Shown: in pieces, positions 39,700 through 51,737 of the stretch
How the letters are laid out: each line of letters begins with the position of its first letter
Position numbering within the stretch: position 1 is the stretch's first letter
Assembly (NCBI RefSeq): GCF_964188355.1
Contig: NC_134188.1
Location: forward strand, 19,187,536-19,251,535
Origin: Buteo buteo
Taxonomy: Eukaryota > Chordata > Aves > Accipitriformes > Accipitridae
Reading direction: 5' to 3'
DNA length: 64,000 bases
Notes under the pieces: generated by a model
Told to the model about the DNA's origin: nothing
What the model saw: only the letters and a program-made list of their open reading frames with translations
The model's database searches: none
Position numbers and translations under genes: made by a program

Positions 39700-41650
39700 G
39701 GGGTTGCATATTTTGATAAATAAAAGAAGCTAATTAGGAAAGTGAAGTCAGCTGTATTGAGGAGCTTAGAGACTTGAATGTGGAGGAAGCTTGGCATTGC
39801 TTCATATTAAAGATACAAAAATATTCTCTGGAACTTGCATCCAAAAGAGGGAAAAAAATATAAGAAAAAGTTCCAGAAATAGCTGGAGGAAAATTTGTCT
39901 CAGCAAGGATACCAGGGGCAAGAAATGAGGCTAGAAGGAACAGGAAAAGATACGTCCAAAGAAAACTGCTAGAGAGAGCAAAAATGGATAAAATGGGAAC
40001 TGACAGAACCCCTAAACGTCATTGGCTTTGCAAAGACTTCTAAAATGAATAAAATGCCCTTTCACCACATTAACAAAAGGAAAAAGGGAAGAGGAGTTAC
40101 TGGGAGAGAGGGAATCTGAAAATCAACTTAAAATGGCTGCTGGTCTGAAGATTTTGCTACCATTTTTAATAAGGGCAATAATGGCAGCATTGGGGACAAG
40201 GCAGGCTGGCAGGTGAGGAATTAACATACCTAAAATAAAGCAAAAATGTCAGAGAGATTGAGTATAGGAATGTTTTAACATCTGTTATCTCAGAGATAGT
40301 GTCATGGGTTCTGAAAGGACAGAGAGCTACATGTGGGACCTGTAAAAAGGGGCTGAATGTGTTCTCTGGTCCTCACTGCCTGTAGGGAAGTGTTTGTTTC
40401 TCTCGGGCTGTGGCACAGAGCTTGGCTCCCACATGCATCCCAAAGAGCAGTTTTGCCGTGACTCACCTGCAGCTGCGGTGCTCTCACACTTTACTACTCA
40501 TTTCCTCCTCCCTTGCTGTGGTGCTGGCACAACTGCTGGGGTTTTTTTGCATGAATGGTGCTAGCAAGAAGTCAGAAAAACATTTAGGCAGGGAGTAATG
40601 AGAAAACTAAAACAGTGTTGCCACCTCTGGAAGATTTGTTTGTCTACCATAGAGTGCTACCATGTGCTAACATGGTACTCATATTTAAGGTGGTGAATCA
40701 GCTGCAAAGGAAGAATGAATTGAGAAATCTTTGGGCTTTTTAATCTCATCCTAATTGTAGGCAAGGCTGCAGAAACAAATTTGGAAGGAAAGGAAAATTA
40801 AAGTTACAGGTAAAGACAAATGGAACAAAATTCAATGTGAGCTTACACAAAGTGGCTGTACCAACTAATCTGATCATCTTTATTTAATAAAAGCTGGCCT
40901 TGGACTTTCTGTACCCGGGAGGTTGCTCTAAACTAATCTAGCCTTGGAAACACATATGCTAGGATACCACACACAGTGTGTTGATACCACTGCCTGGATG
41001 GTGATGAAAGAAAATTGTTGGACCAAAGGGAGATAACCTATGTTGAACTGATTCTGTCTGGTTCAAAAGTATTATGTCACAAAACACAAAGAGAACTAAT
41101 GAAATTTTGTGATAATACAAAGTTGAGAGCCCACACTGATACAAGGAAATGTCAAGATCTTTTTTTCCTTGAGGACTAAAAGAGCAGGAAGTGGATAGAG
41201 TATAATAGCATGAGGTATGAGGTCAGGTACTGAAGGAATAATAATTGTGTGGACAGAAAAGACGTCAGAAAAAGAAGAGCTGCATTAGCAAATGACTGCA
41301 CCAAGAAGAGTCATCTCTATGATGCTATCACATAAAAGGAAAATGTGGCTCCAAGGCATACCAGGTCCATTTTGTCCACCCAGGGAAAGTCAGAACAGAA
41401 TAGACTGTTAATATTATTTTCTTGAAGGTATTGGTAGTACTTTACCTGCATTACTGTGAACAGTTCAGTTTTCTCTCGTTCAAGACAGATTAATTCAGCT
41501 GGAATAGGTGAACAGAAAGGCCTAAAATGGTCAGGGAAATGAAGACCCTGGTTTATTAGAGGAGACTAAAAGCATTTGGCTTGTTCCCCATGGAAAAACA
41601 AAGGTTGAGAGGTAAATATGTGTTTGTTCTCCATTAATATGGCACAAGAG
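39700..41650 (+). mobile_element. Ancient, heavily decayed LINE (CR1/L3-like)
   Basis: Scattered matches in ORF2 order are seen on the plus strand. A DLNVEEAWHCF-like piece lies near 39,775. MKFCDNTKLRA near 41,100 sits at the catalytic FADDTKL position. W-x-x-YNSMRYEV near 41,190 matches the MKFN..KC.VL region. YLHYCEQFSF near 41,445 matches the YCVQFW region. Pieces near 41,560-41,620 (KAFGLFPMEKQRLRG) match LFSLEKRRLRGD. The best part is 41,095-41,640. The left limit is uncertain, and nothing here can still be translated. Confidence 0.45.
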
Positions 41651-44600
41651 TTCTCACCAGGTACAGAAATGATCCATCCAAGTTAAATGCTAATTATAGT
41701 TCTACAAATAAAAATATCTACTATAAATTAGCAACTAATATGCACAAAGTTAAAACAAAAAAAGTTTGATCCATAGTATTATTACAAAGAGATAGAAGAG
41801 CTTTATTTTAAGTGTTGGTTTAAACGAACTTTTGTGAACGTTGACGTCAATTTGCCATGAATTTCTTAGTATTGAGCAGCTTCAAGGCTAGAGATCCTGA
41901 ATGTGAGAGAGAATGTGAAGACCAAACATACCTAGTCCCAGGGCTAAGTCCATGGATCTAGGGTTCAGGAAATCAGGAGTACAAAATCTGAAACTGTAAG
42001 AGTGGGATCTCATGCTCTGCTCATCAAAATATGTTCTTGTCAGCATCACTGCTCATATTAAAAGACAATTTCACCAAATGGTTTCAGGACCCAGGAAGCA
42101 TACTGAACATTTCAGTGGTATCAGTAATGATTTTTTTTTTAATGTCAGTCTTATTTGGATCAATGTGATCTCTTGGACGACAGGCGGTGAGGAGGAGGAA
42201 AGTGTGCAAATTTAAAAATGGAACTTGACAAGTTACTAGAAGAATTACATGATGACTTCGCATGTTGATTGCTTCTCACCTAAATGTAGGTGACTACATT
42301 GAGATAGTCCCTCTTGATTCTCTTTAGTTTTAGTGGAGAGAAATAAACATTTTTATGGGCTGAATCATGTCATCCTAATGTAGATGTCAAAAATAAGTTA
42401 GATTAACTATGCCCTGAAAATGTTTATTTTTCTCCATTGATTACAAAGGGAGCCCAAGGGAAGAAGTTCAGAAACAAGTATCTCCACTGTAATCTTCTAA
42501 GAGATGAATTTCCACCCCAGGAGACAACTGTCCTCTATCCCAGTGGACAGGAATAATAATAGGGGAGGAATAAAGGAGAGAAAGAGAACCGGTGTGGCCG
42601 AAGAAATTAAGGATAACTGAAAACAGCATATAACAATGTAGAAAACGTACACTCAGCTATATTAGAGATGTGGAGTGAAGGCTATGGAAAGGGAAATAGC
42701 ATGGAAAAAGAGTACAAGACTTGGTTATATTGCCAAACATGTTTATTTAGTAGGCAGACGAGTACCAAAATTACAATTCTATCTGCAAGAATATTTTATT
42801 TTGTATGGATGTACAATGAGAAGTATTGTCCATCTCTACAGCCACACACATTAGATAGAACTAAACATGCAAATACACACGTGTTCTTACGGGTAAAAGA
42901 AACCTGAATTTTGATTTAATTTGTGTTGCAACAGCACCTTGCCATTCAAATGGAAATCAGGGTCTCATGGTGCTGTGTTAGCTGTTATATATAGAAAGGA
43001 AAATAGCGGAGAGAATGAAGAGAGTTGACACAATGCACTAAAAATATCACCTTCTGCTAATGTATTCTTTGGCAGAGCACCAAGGTTAATATTAGGCCTT
43101 CTGCCAAAAGTCAAAGGGTCCCAAGTCCTCATTACTCTTTGAAGTGATACTGAGTTAATGTGCCCAATTCTCAGCTCTCGCTGATTTTATGCTGGCTTTA
43201 AGGCCAATGGGGAGATGCCTTGCCAGTTCCCACCTTCTGAAGTGCTTCCTACTGGGTTCTTACACAGCCCATAATGTTATGGTTATAGGTATGGCTATAC
43301 AAATGCATCCTGAAATTCTTAAAAGCATCTAGTGTTTTTGATTGATTTGGTGTGCCTTCAGGATACTTGACCATCCAGCAGTTTTTGTTGAGCACATGTA
43401 AACTTTAACACTTCAAAAGTTTAGAATAGTTGCTTTTGAAAATTCAGAACACATTTGACATTTCAAACAGAAAGACAGGCTGATTTATTTTATTATTTCC
43501 ATATACAAAGTTGTATTTAATTTTGTGGTGTGTTGGACAAAGTTACTCCCCTCCCAAATTATAAGTGATAAAAGCATTAGTTTCTGTAAGTTAAATCACT
43601 TTTAGAGATCAGAAGTTGCTCAGCCTCTCACAGCAACACTGGGTGCAGTTATGTAAGAAGACAAGCATGTTGATTCATACCAATTATACTATGCATTACT
43701 TGGAAGAGCCTTCACAAATTTCCCCCTCCCCCTCCAAAAACAAATTTAAACGTGGGAAAGAGGCTTCTGTGTGCTATGAAACAATCCTTCTGTGGTAAGG
43801 TTGGCAAAATTCCCACTGTTTAAGGAGTGAATGAGCAATCTCTAAAAGCACCAGTCCTACCCATTCTCCCTTTCTCTCCTGCTGAGCATAATACTTACCA
43901 GCATAAAGGCTAATGGGTCATTTTTTTTCACTCCTTTCTTGCGCCTCATTATATAACAGCATTAAAATAGATTTGCTTTTGATCATGCTTTAATTTTAAG
44001 GAGAGTGATGCATAATTACATTGTTTGCAATTATCAGATTTCTCTGTAAAGCCTAGGACAGAATAGAGTTGATAAATCCTGGAAATATACTAAAGTCTTG
44101 TTTTGCTTTCTGAAGGAAAGATTACTATTTGTACTAGAGAAGTGGGCAGAGCTGCTTAATTTATTCTGCATACACCTGGGGCTTATCTGAAGTCCCAAAC
44201 CCTCATCCTTATCCAAGAAAATCTCTTATTAGCTTCTTCAAACAGAATTGAGTGTTCATGGTGCTATAGCTCTTCCTTTTTTCTTCGGTCACCTGGACCA
44301 CCTGTCTCATGTCACAACCGTTCCACTAGCTTCATCTTGTCCCTCTCTGACATCCCTTATTACAAGTCTAATGCCTTTCATGCCATTTTTCCTCACCATT
44401 TCACTTTCTATCACATCCGCTCCTCTTGCGAGTACAAACATGTTGTTTCTGGTTTGCTCAGGAAGTAAAACCTGTAAGTCCACCTGCTTGTCCATCTTCT
44501 CTCCTTGGAGGCTAAGGTCTCCCAAGCACTGTCTTAGCTTTCCACCACCTCCCCATTCCCTCCATCACTCCACCCACATCAGTTTGCAGTCCTCTTCCAC

Positions 44601-44959
44601 TCTGTTCCCTCCTTAAGAAATTTTCTCTGAAAAGACCTCTGTGGACATTTACCAAACTACCCTCTTCCAGCTTGATCCCCTAGAGTCATCTGTCCCTGAT
44701 GGAAAACTAAGAACTGGCAATTTAAAAGGCATTTAACTTTATGAAGATGACGCAGAAGGAACTCCCTGCTCTTCTTCATGGTACTTATCAAAGGTGAAGA
44801 GATCCTTGGGACAGGGTCAGTGACATCGCATTAAGGATGATCCTAGGAGGAGATCAGTTAGTAGGTATTTGAATAAGACCACCACGTCCTATTCAAACAG
44901 TCCTAGGACGCCACAGAGCACTTTGATCAGTATCTTGAAACTTACTCTTCCAGTCCAAA
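41651..44959. other. Intronic DNA, nothing recognised
   Basis: A consensus CRE-type octamer (TGACGTCA, 41842-41849) lies in otherwise CpG-poor DNA. The stretch 44,240-44,640 is pyrimidine-rich, which alone explains its longer plus-strand frame. No gene or repeat is identified. Confidence 0.55.
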
Positions 44960-45720
44960 CCCTCCCCTCTGCTGCCGTTTGAACGAAGGAAGCGGTTCAG
45001 AAGAGAGCCCCTTTTTTTTGCTTCCCCCCTCGGCCGGCATTCGATGCCTCGGGCCGGCCGCGCTCTCCAGCAAAAGCCCGTTCCCTGGGCGCTCGCCCCC
45101 CCGCCCCCCCGAGCCCAGGCGCGAATCCCTCCGGGAACGCGCCTTCCCCCGCTCCGAGAGGGCCGGGGGGGCGCCGGTGACCCACGGGGGCTCCCGAGGG
45201 AGCGAGGGGCGGGGGGAGCTCCCTCCCCCGCCGCGGCGGGGGTGCGCCCAGCTCCGCTCCGCTCCGCCCGGAGCAGCAGCGCTCGCCCCCGGCCCGGCGC
45301 TGCTCGGCGGCCACGGCCCCCGCTCGGGGAACGGAGGAGCTCCGCCGCCTTCCCCGGCTTTACCGACCCCGGTACGGCTCTGCTACTCCCGGTAACGGCT
45401 CGGTTCCCTTGAACGTAAAGCCCCAGTACAAGCCAAAGGAGCGCGCCCCGTGCCCCGAGCAGCTCCCTCCCCGTTTCTTCCCGTGCTAACCCAAACCACG
45501 CTTTCCGTCCTCAAGTTCGGCGCTGCTCCGGGGGGTTGCGATCGCTCAGCCCCGCGTAAACGGGACCCGCCGGCCCTCCTCGCACGCAGTTAGACGTGTA
45601 ACGATTAGGGAGAGGGAGCCTCACCCCTCTACAAACTGCTTCTGTTCCTAAGCATCGTTTAATTTAGAGCAAGGGCGAACGAGTGCCTACTTCCAGGTAG
45701 CAGGAGCTCTAGCACCCATT

Positions 45721-45775
45721 CAAAAAAAAAAACCCGAAACAAAAACCCACCACAAACAAACCAAAACCACCCGCG
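45721..45775. repeat. A/C-rich low-complexity tract
   Basis: A run of eleven A is followed by AAAC-, CCAC- and CAAAC-type units within the CpG-rich domain. Confidence 0.8.
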
Positions 45776-46971
45776 AGAAACAAGTCAGCATTTCTCCCTC
45801 CTTCCCCGTGGTGAAGCAGCACCCCGCTGCCTCTTGGGCGTGGAGCTGGACCGGGACGACCCAGCTGAGAGCGCAGGGGCCGTTGTGATGTTGTGACCTG
45901 ACTTCACTCTGCTCTCGGCAAAGTTTCGTCCCCCCCGCCCCGACCTGCGTGCGCATCGCAAAACGACGCCGTTCAAGACCCGATGAAGGGAGCAGTTTCG
46001 GGGAGTGCTTGGTGCTACGAGAATTTTAGTAGGTACACCGCTATTTCGGGGGTAGCACCTTGTACTGCACCAATACCCGACAGCCGGCCGAGTGCAGGTA
46101 TGCGAGCAGCAGCCGAACTCTGAGCATCAGGTAACAACCGGCAGCATCAACGGGTTGGGGGGAAGAGACTATCCGCATGCAGCGGGACATACGGGAATCG
46201 GGTAAGAAGCTGGCCGGAGGGAGGCAAATCCGAGAAGTTGATGCTGAACTACAGAGTTTCGTAGTTTGAGAGACGTGTAACTAGCACAGCACAGATGAGA
46301 AAGCGAGTAAGTTTAGTAAATCAAACACGCAGAGCCACACGTCAGCACACACAAAGAAAAACTATAGACACGATTCAGGAAAAACACCCCACTTTATTGG
46401 CTGCTTTCTGGTTGAAAGGATGTTCGGTGAGGAGACAAGCAGCAAGACGATTCCGATCTCCTGAAAGACTATCGTGAACTCCGACGAAGACTCCGGAGGG
46501 CGGGCTGAGCCGCTTTCCCATGCGGGCACAGCGCCTCATCTTCAGAAGTACTCCTCCAGCAAGTTTTAAAGTTCCTTCTCCCTTCCTCCGGCCGTTTCGG
46601 GCACGCTCTTTGTCGCCGGTATTTTAATCGGATGGCACCGATTCCCCTCATCGGTAGCTCCATAGAGACTCCACAACGCCTCATTAAGAGCCACTTAATG
46701 ACCCGCATTCTCCCCGCACAGGCTAAGGGGGGGCAGGCAGCCGGGAAGGACTGCCCCAGGGCTGAGGTTTGGAGGTCCCTGCAGGCACGGCAGGGCAAGA
46801 ACCGACAGCGGGGGACTCCTGGGTCCCCTACCTTTAGCAGGTGGCCCGCCCGGACTCCACAAGCGGGCCGGTCCCCTCAGGGCACCGAGAAGCGGGGCCC
46901 GGGGTGCCCGCGGGGCTCCGGGCGCTCGTTACCACCTTGCCGGGGCGGGTTGCCGGGGTTCGAGCCCTTAC

Positions 46972-47185
46972 CTGCGTTCCTGAGCTTGCGGTTCTTGAAG
47001 ACCGAGACGATGACCAGCAGGTTGCCCAAGATGTCCACCACGGTGGTGAAGATCAGCACGCTGGAGAGCACCGTCACCACCCAGGCGGGCCGCGGGGAAC
47101 CCGCCGCCGCCTCCCGCTCCGCCAAGCCGAAGCGGCTTCTCCCGCCCGGGTCGCAGCAGTTCCTCAGGGAGCCATTCTCCAGCAT
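46972..47185 (-). CDS. MTNR1B: MTNR1B exon 1: N-terminus and TM1 of melatonin receptor 1B
   Basis: This exon encodes residues 1-71 and the first base of codon 72 of a Gi-coupled melatonin receptor of the plasma membrane. The start is the ATG whose reverse complement is at 47183-47185. It has a purine at -3 and opens MLENGS, with an N-glycosylation site at Asn4, then an NCC(D/E)xGG stretch that I recall from mammalian MT2. TM1 is about residues 36-60 (GNLLVIVSV), followed by KNRKLRNAG in the first intracellular loop. The exon ends at 46972 and the next intron bases read GTAAGG, a good donor. The intron phase is 1, and joining to exon 2 recreates the melatonin-receptor signature NAGN. The exon is very GC-rich because it sits in a CpG island. 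The assignment to MTNR1B rather than MTNR1A or MTNR1C rests on the N-terminus and the exon 2 sequence. Confidence 0.95.
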
Positions 47186-47480
47186 CGCCGACGCCCAGTC
47201 CCAGCGCCCCGGCGCTCTCCGCTCCGGCCGCTGCCCCCAGCCGCGGCTCGGCGACCCCGCTGACTGGCCGCGCGGGAGGGCGGGAAGGCTTTTAACGGCC
47301 GCGCCGGGCGCGCGGCCCCTCCCGCTGCCCGGCGGGGCTAGGGGCGGGGCTAACGCCCCCTCCCTCCTTGAGGCGGTACGGGAAAGCCCGGGGGCGGGGC
47401 CCGGGGGCGAAGTGCCCGCCCCCGGCCCCGCCCCGGCGGGCGGTGGCTGAGGAGGAGGAGGGGGGAGCGGGGGCGGTTGG
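47186..47480 (-). promoter_or_regulatory. MTNR1B: Probable MTNR1B promoter and 5' UTR
   Basis: This is the GC-rich stretch directly upstream of the start codon. Sp1-type GC boxes are seen at 47341-47350 and 47391-47400 (GGGGCGGGGC) and on the other strand at about 47424-47434. A weak TATA-like TTAAAAG on the gene strand lies at 47295-47289, about 105 bp upstream of the ATG. The transcription start cannot be fixed from sequence. A GC-box promoter with dispersed starts is the likeliest form, and a divergent transcript toward higher coordinates is possible. Confidence 0.6.
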
Positions 47481-47790
47481 CGGGAGCGGCGCCCCTCGGC
47501 GCTGAGGGGAGGGTGGCGGCGGCGGCGGCGGCAGGGGTAGGGAGCGGGGCGCAGGGGCAGCGGAGGCGGCCGTGGCCGTGCTCGGTCGTCCTCGGCGACG
47601 GCTTGCGCGGCCGGAGAGCGCGGGAGAGCCGTGCGGACAGGCGAGGGCGGCGAAGGGGCCGGTCGCCCGGCGGCGAAGCCCGTCTCCCTCAGTGCTGCTG
47701 CCGGTAGCCACCCCCGGCCTCGCCTGGCGGCCGCAGGCGGCTTCCCACTGCCGGGCTCGGCGGGAAACCTCCACTTTCCGCGGCGGGGAA

Positions 47791-47819
47791 CGGGGGGGGG
47801 GGGGATTTTTTTTTTTTTT
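47791..47819. repeat. G13-A-T14 homopolymer junction
   Basis: Thirteen G, one A and fourteen T lie in direct succession at the outer edge of the CpG island. The G run could form a quadruplex. Its length is likely to vary and to be error-prone in sequencing. Confidence 0.85.
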
Positions 47820-50800
47820 CTCCCGAGGCTGGGTGCATTGCGTTCCCGGCAGTGGCAGGCCAGGGAACCCCCTTCCCCTCACTGCCTGCCAGGCGCTCTG
47901 TGACCCCCGATGGGTTTTTCTGATGCGTTTCTTGTTTTAGTCTGGGCTACAGACCTAAAAATGATTTACGCTTTGATTGACGTGGCCTTGATGGTTTGCG
48001 TTTGAGCAAACCAGTCTGTCAGATCAAGACGAAGGACAACACTCGTAGGGAAGCGACTGCAAAAGTCACCGGCAGGACGTGCTCCAACCCAATGTCAACC
48101 TCGGAAAATGTGTGCATTTCAGAGGTTTTTCCTTTCAAAGCTGCAGAAGTAGGCAGTAGGGCATCTATGGACTTCACTCTGAAATTAAGCTTGAAACCTA
48201 CAGCTTCATCTGGGATCCCAAAGTGACAGATGCCATATGCTCATTTGCATTAAATAAGATGCATGCGACAGAGGAGGACAGGCACTGCACGTCTCCCTGC
48301 CTGGCTTCCAGCATGGCTGGCACAGTTACGAGGTGCTGCTGACAGCGTATCAGTGGGTTCACATAGCACGTGCTGGCAATTAGGGCTGCTCGCAGCCGAC
48401 ACAACTTGGAAGGGTTTTGTGTCCTACTTTGCGTTGTTTTCAGGCCAGCCAGGCCACACTGGATCATTGTGCTGCTTCCAGGTTTTGCCCCACTTTTGAG
48501 AATGATGCAGGAGCTACCCCCACAGAAGAGGTTACTGTCTAGCTGTATTCTTCCTCTTTGTGTCTGTTCAACACAGAGAAAGGTATGCCCCATGGTTTTT
48601 AAAGACTTAGATCTTGAGACAGCCTGCCTCGTTAAGTTAATTTGGAAAAATGGGGAAAGTTTCTGTCCTTTCTAACAGCAAATAATTTATTACGGCACAT
48701 TGCTTCTTTGAGACTTATCTCTACACAAATGTGCACTGGTGTAATCAAAATACTACAAAGTATTTTGTGGACTTCTTTTTCCAAATTAGAAATAGTTTAT
48801 TGTTGTTCAATTTAAATGTATTGCTAATCAATTTTAGATACACTAAAGTAGTCCTGGTTGGAATGAACATGAAAGGGTGCATGTGGATTTTTGCACCAAT
48901 CTTATTTACACTGATTTAAAAAAAAATAATCATACCTCAGATGCTTTCTGTTTAATGTAGGCAAGACATAGGGCATCATGATCCTTTTCAAACTACAGAT
49001 GGAGTTATCACGGCTTCATGGCTTGAAGCACAGAAGGACTGTCTTCTCAGAATTATCACTCCTGAATAGTTATTTTGCAGTTCTGCTACAGGAAAGTAAT
49101 AATTGCACACTTCACAGTACAGGCTCGTTCTTGATGGAAGCATGAGTTTACTTGATTTTTCTTTCTCCAGAAATTTAAAAGGAAGTTTATCCAAGGAAGT
49201 GCCTGTTTTCTGAATTCATCAGTGCAGAGGATTTTTCTCTAGTGAATAATAATCTACTTTTAAGAAGAGCTTTTGTGTTACAGTGTCTCCCTTTATCTAC
49301 CTCTGTTCCAGTTTCCCTTTTCAGAAAGTTGGTATCCTCATTGCTCGTTATCTATGTACTACTCTAGTCTTACTGACTTATTATGGAAAACTTACAGATA
49401 TTATCATTTATTTTCATGCCTCAGGCTGTTTCTGGGCATCTTTCCCGAGTCTGTATAAGTGCTTTTATGAGAAATGTACCATTTTGTTGTCTGTTATTAC
49501 TACAGGATTTATCTTTAACTGTTTGTCAAAAGCTTAAACTGTCCCTGAGCATAAATGTGACCTTTCAAGGTAGGCTTTGCTCCTGGCATTCTCCAGGTTT
49601 GCAGTTCGTCCACACAAGAGGAATGCTATATATTTCCCTGCCACACACAGTTGTTATGTATCATCACTCATTTTGTTTTATAGCTCCCAAAAGTGTGCCA
49701 AGTGATTTAGAGAAAAATTAGAAAGCTATGGCCTGAACTTGGCCTGAAGTATGAGCCTGCTACAAAATGTGAAATAAAATAAGTGTTGTACAGTCTGTCT
49801 TTTGTGGCTGCACTGGCATTTGACAGTAAGAAAACAAGTAGGTGGGAATCAAAATGGTAGCTTTTCTGCCTCAGCAACCTGTAAAGAGCAGGAATTTCCA
49901 CTCTCTTCATTTATATCAGCAACATAGGTCTGATTTATTATTTAGAGTTATCTATGAAAGGATAAGTTATAAATGTTAATCTTATTTGCTTTTTAAAATG
50001 ATTGATTAAACTGCATTAAGCAATCTATGGATGTTCTTACTCAGCTTTTTAGTAGCCGTATTTCAAATTAACTAAATTCTCTTTGAAAGTGAAATGCGTG
50101 TTTAAGCCTATTGATTTTTATGGTTAATACGAAATAACTCATTGTTGCAGGAAGTACTCCATCTCAAAGAAAGGGGTATATTCACGCTTGGATTGTTAAG
50201 ACCTTTATATTTTTAAGTTTTGGGAAATTTTCTTCTATGTCTAGGAAAAGTAACTGTTCTGTGTTTCTTTTTGAAAGCAGTCTAAGTTTTCTAGGGCAAA
50301 CTATATTTGTGTTGCAGGATAAGACCAGGAATTGCCTGAATGGTGGAACAATCAATTATTCCGTGCATCGCTCTGCTGATGGAGTCTGTACTCTCTTGTT
50401 TGTATTTTTTTTTTTTCCTTTTTATTCTGAAGACAAATGGCTGCTTTCTAGAGATCCATTCATGCACTTTGTTTTCTGCGTTTTGTTGATTTGATTTTCT
50501 GAAGGGACTTATTTTTAATTGGTCACAGAAGTAAAAACTTTTCATAAGCATGAATGAAATTTCAGGTCAGAGGTTCCTATCGGTGAAATCTCTTGAATTT
50601 TGGGTATTCCAGTAGAACAGAGGAAGAAATTATGTCTCTTCTATGTTTGTTGTGTCAGCACACATTTCTACAAGACCAAAGGGCACTTAGAGCTATAATG
50701 CACAGTCTCCAAATAATGTTCCTACTTCTAACTGTCTCCGTTTGAGTTGACTGTTTTCACAGTGTACACCATGGCAGGGGCTGGAGTTTGGACTTCTATA

Positions 50801-51335
50801 CCGCTTCCATTTCTATCCAATTTTGGTTTTTTTAAATAGTTCTCTATATATTTTTGAGTCAGCTCGAGCCCAGCCACTGTTCAAATGAAAGCCTGTTTGC
50901 CTGTCCACTGCTGTCATGAGCCTGTACAGAAAAGTTGCATCTCCTTTAATAAAGAAGAGTCTGTCTTTTTTGTAGGGACAGAAGATTCACTTAGTAACAT
51001 TTTCTGGTCTGGGTTTTATCTTTTCCCCTGCATTGTTAATATTTTTGGGGTAGAAATCAAAGCCTTAGTGGGGGAAGGGTTATTTTGTTGTCCATAATTT
51101 TCCAACCCTTTTCTCCTGCAGGAAATTGCCCATAAAATGAGATCTGTCATCTCATTCTCAATAATTTATTGGTATTTTAGTCACACTGAATTTCCATGTC
51201 ACGTAAAAGGATCCTTTTGCTGTGAATTGTCAGTAAAAAAGATTCACCTGGGTTTGAAACTTTAATCTAAATAGATTGGGCAAAACAAAGATGGGAAGCA
51301 AGAAGGGATTTAGGTTGGGTACATCTCAACCTAAG

Positions 51336-51354
51336 AAAGAGAGAGAGAGAGAGA
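51336..51354. repeat. (GA)n microsatellite
   Basis: This is a short run of GA dinucleotides. Confidence 0.9.
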
Positions 51355-51696
51355 TCTATTTCCAAAGGACTGTGTACGTTGTACTGCCATCATTGGATAG
51401 GTGTGGAAGGTAGGTAGAATAGGTAACCTTATGCACATCTTTCTGCGGAAACTGAAGAGGAGCTTTGATGACTAGTTTAGACCAGATACTTCAGTGTTAG
51501 GTGATTAAAGGTGACTCTTGCTTGGTGAAGACCACTCCAAGGAGTCATAGCAGGGCTAAAAGTAAACCTCGATCTCCTGATGCGGATTCAGTATCAACAT
51601 TTCAAAGCCATCCTATTTCTAAACATGCTCACCTATTCCACCTTCCCTATTCTTTAGTGTAAGTAGATGTATGTATATATGTATTTTGTGTACTAT

Positions 51697-51737
51697 AGAG
51701 AGAGAGAGAGAGAGATATACACATACACACACACACT
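51697..51737. repeat. (GA)n-(TA)-(CA)n compound microsatellite
   Basis: A GA run passes into ATATACACATA and then a CA run. Confidence 0.9.

Larger units (their letters stand above)
16781..46971 (-). other. MTNR1B: MTNR1B intron 1 (30.2 kb)
   Basis: This single phase-1 intron splits the receptor at the end of TM1, the same place as in other vertebrate melatonin receptor genes. The donor reads G|GTAAGG and the acceptor CCCCAG|GT. It holds several CR1 copies on both strands, older LINE remains, one tRNA-SINE-like inverted repeat and a second CpG-rich peak near the donor side. No further exon is recognisable in it, although a small alternative exon could not be excluded from sequence alone. Confidence 0.9.
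44960..47900. promoter_or_regulatory. CpG-rich domain around MTNR1B exon 1
   Basis: Sequence composition switches sharply from AT-rich to CpG-rich at about 44,960 and back at about 47,900. There are two very GC-rich peaks: 44,975-45,580 inside the intron and 46,480-47,800 over exon 1 and the promoter. The stretch between them is less GC-rich but still full of CpG dinucleotides. This is the normal signature of an unmethylated vertebrate promoter island. Long open frames on both strands here reflect the lack of AT-rich stop codons and are not evidence of coding. Confidence 0.85.

Noticed and set aside
39248..39709. 153-codon minus-strand frame
   Set aside because: It lies antisense to, or beside, the ancient LINE traces, and the product is hydrophobic and low in complexity with no family match.
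44248..44616. 122-codon plus-strand frame
   Set aside because: It is a pyrimidine-rich stretch with a low-complexity Ser/Leu/Pro product and no splice or family support.
44979..45412. Frames of 105-138 codons on both strands
   Set aside because: They are a GC-rich composition artefact of the intronic CpG peak.
46632..47450. 272-codon plus-strand frame over exon 1
   Set aside because: It is antisense to MTNR1B exon 1 and its promoter in a CpG island, where stop codons are rare. The sequence is proline-, arginine- and glycine-rich with no domain.
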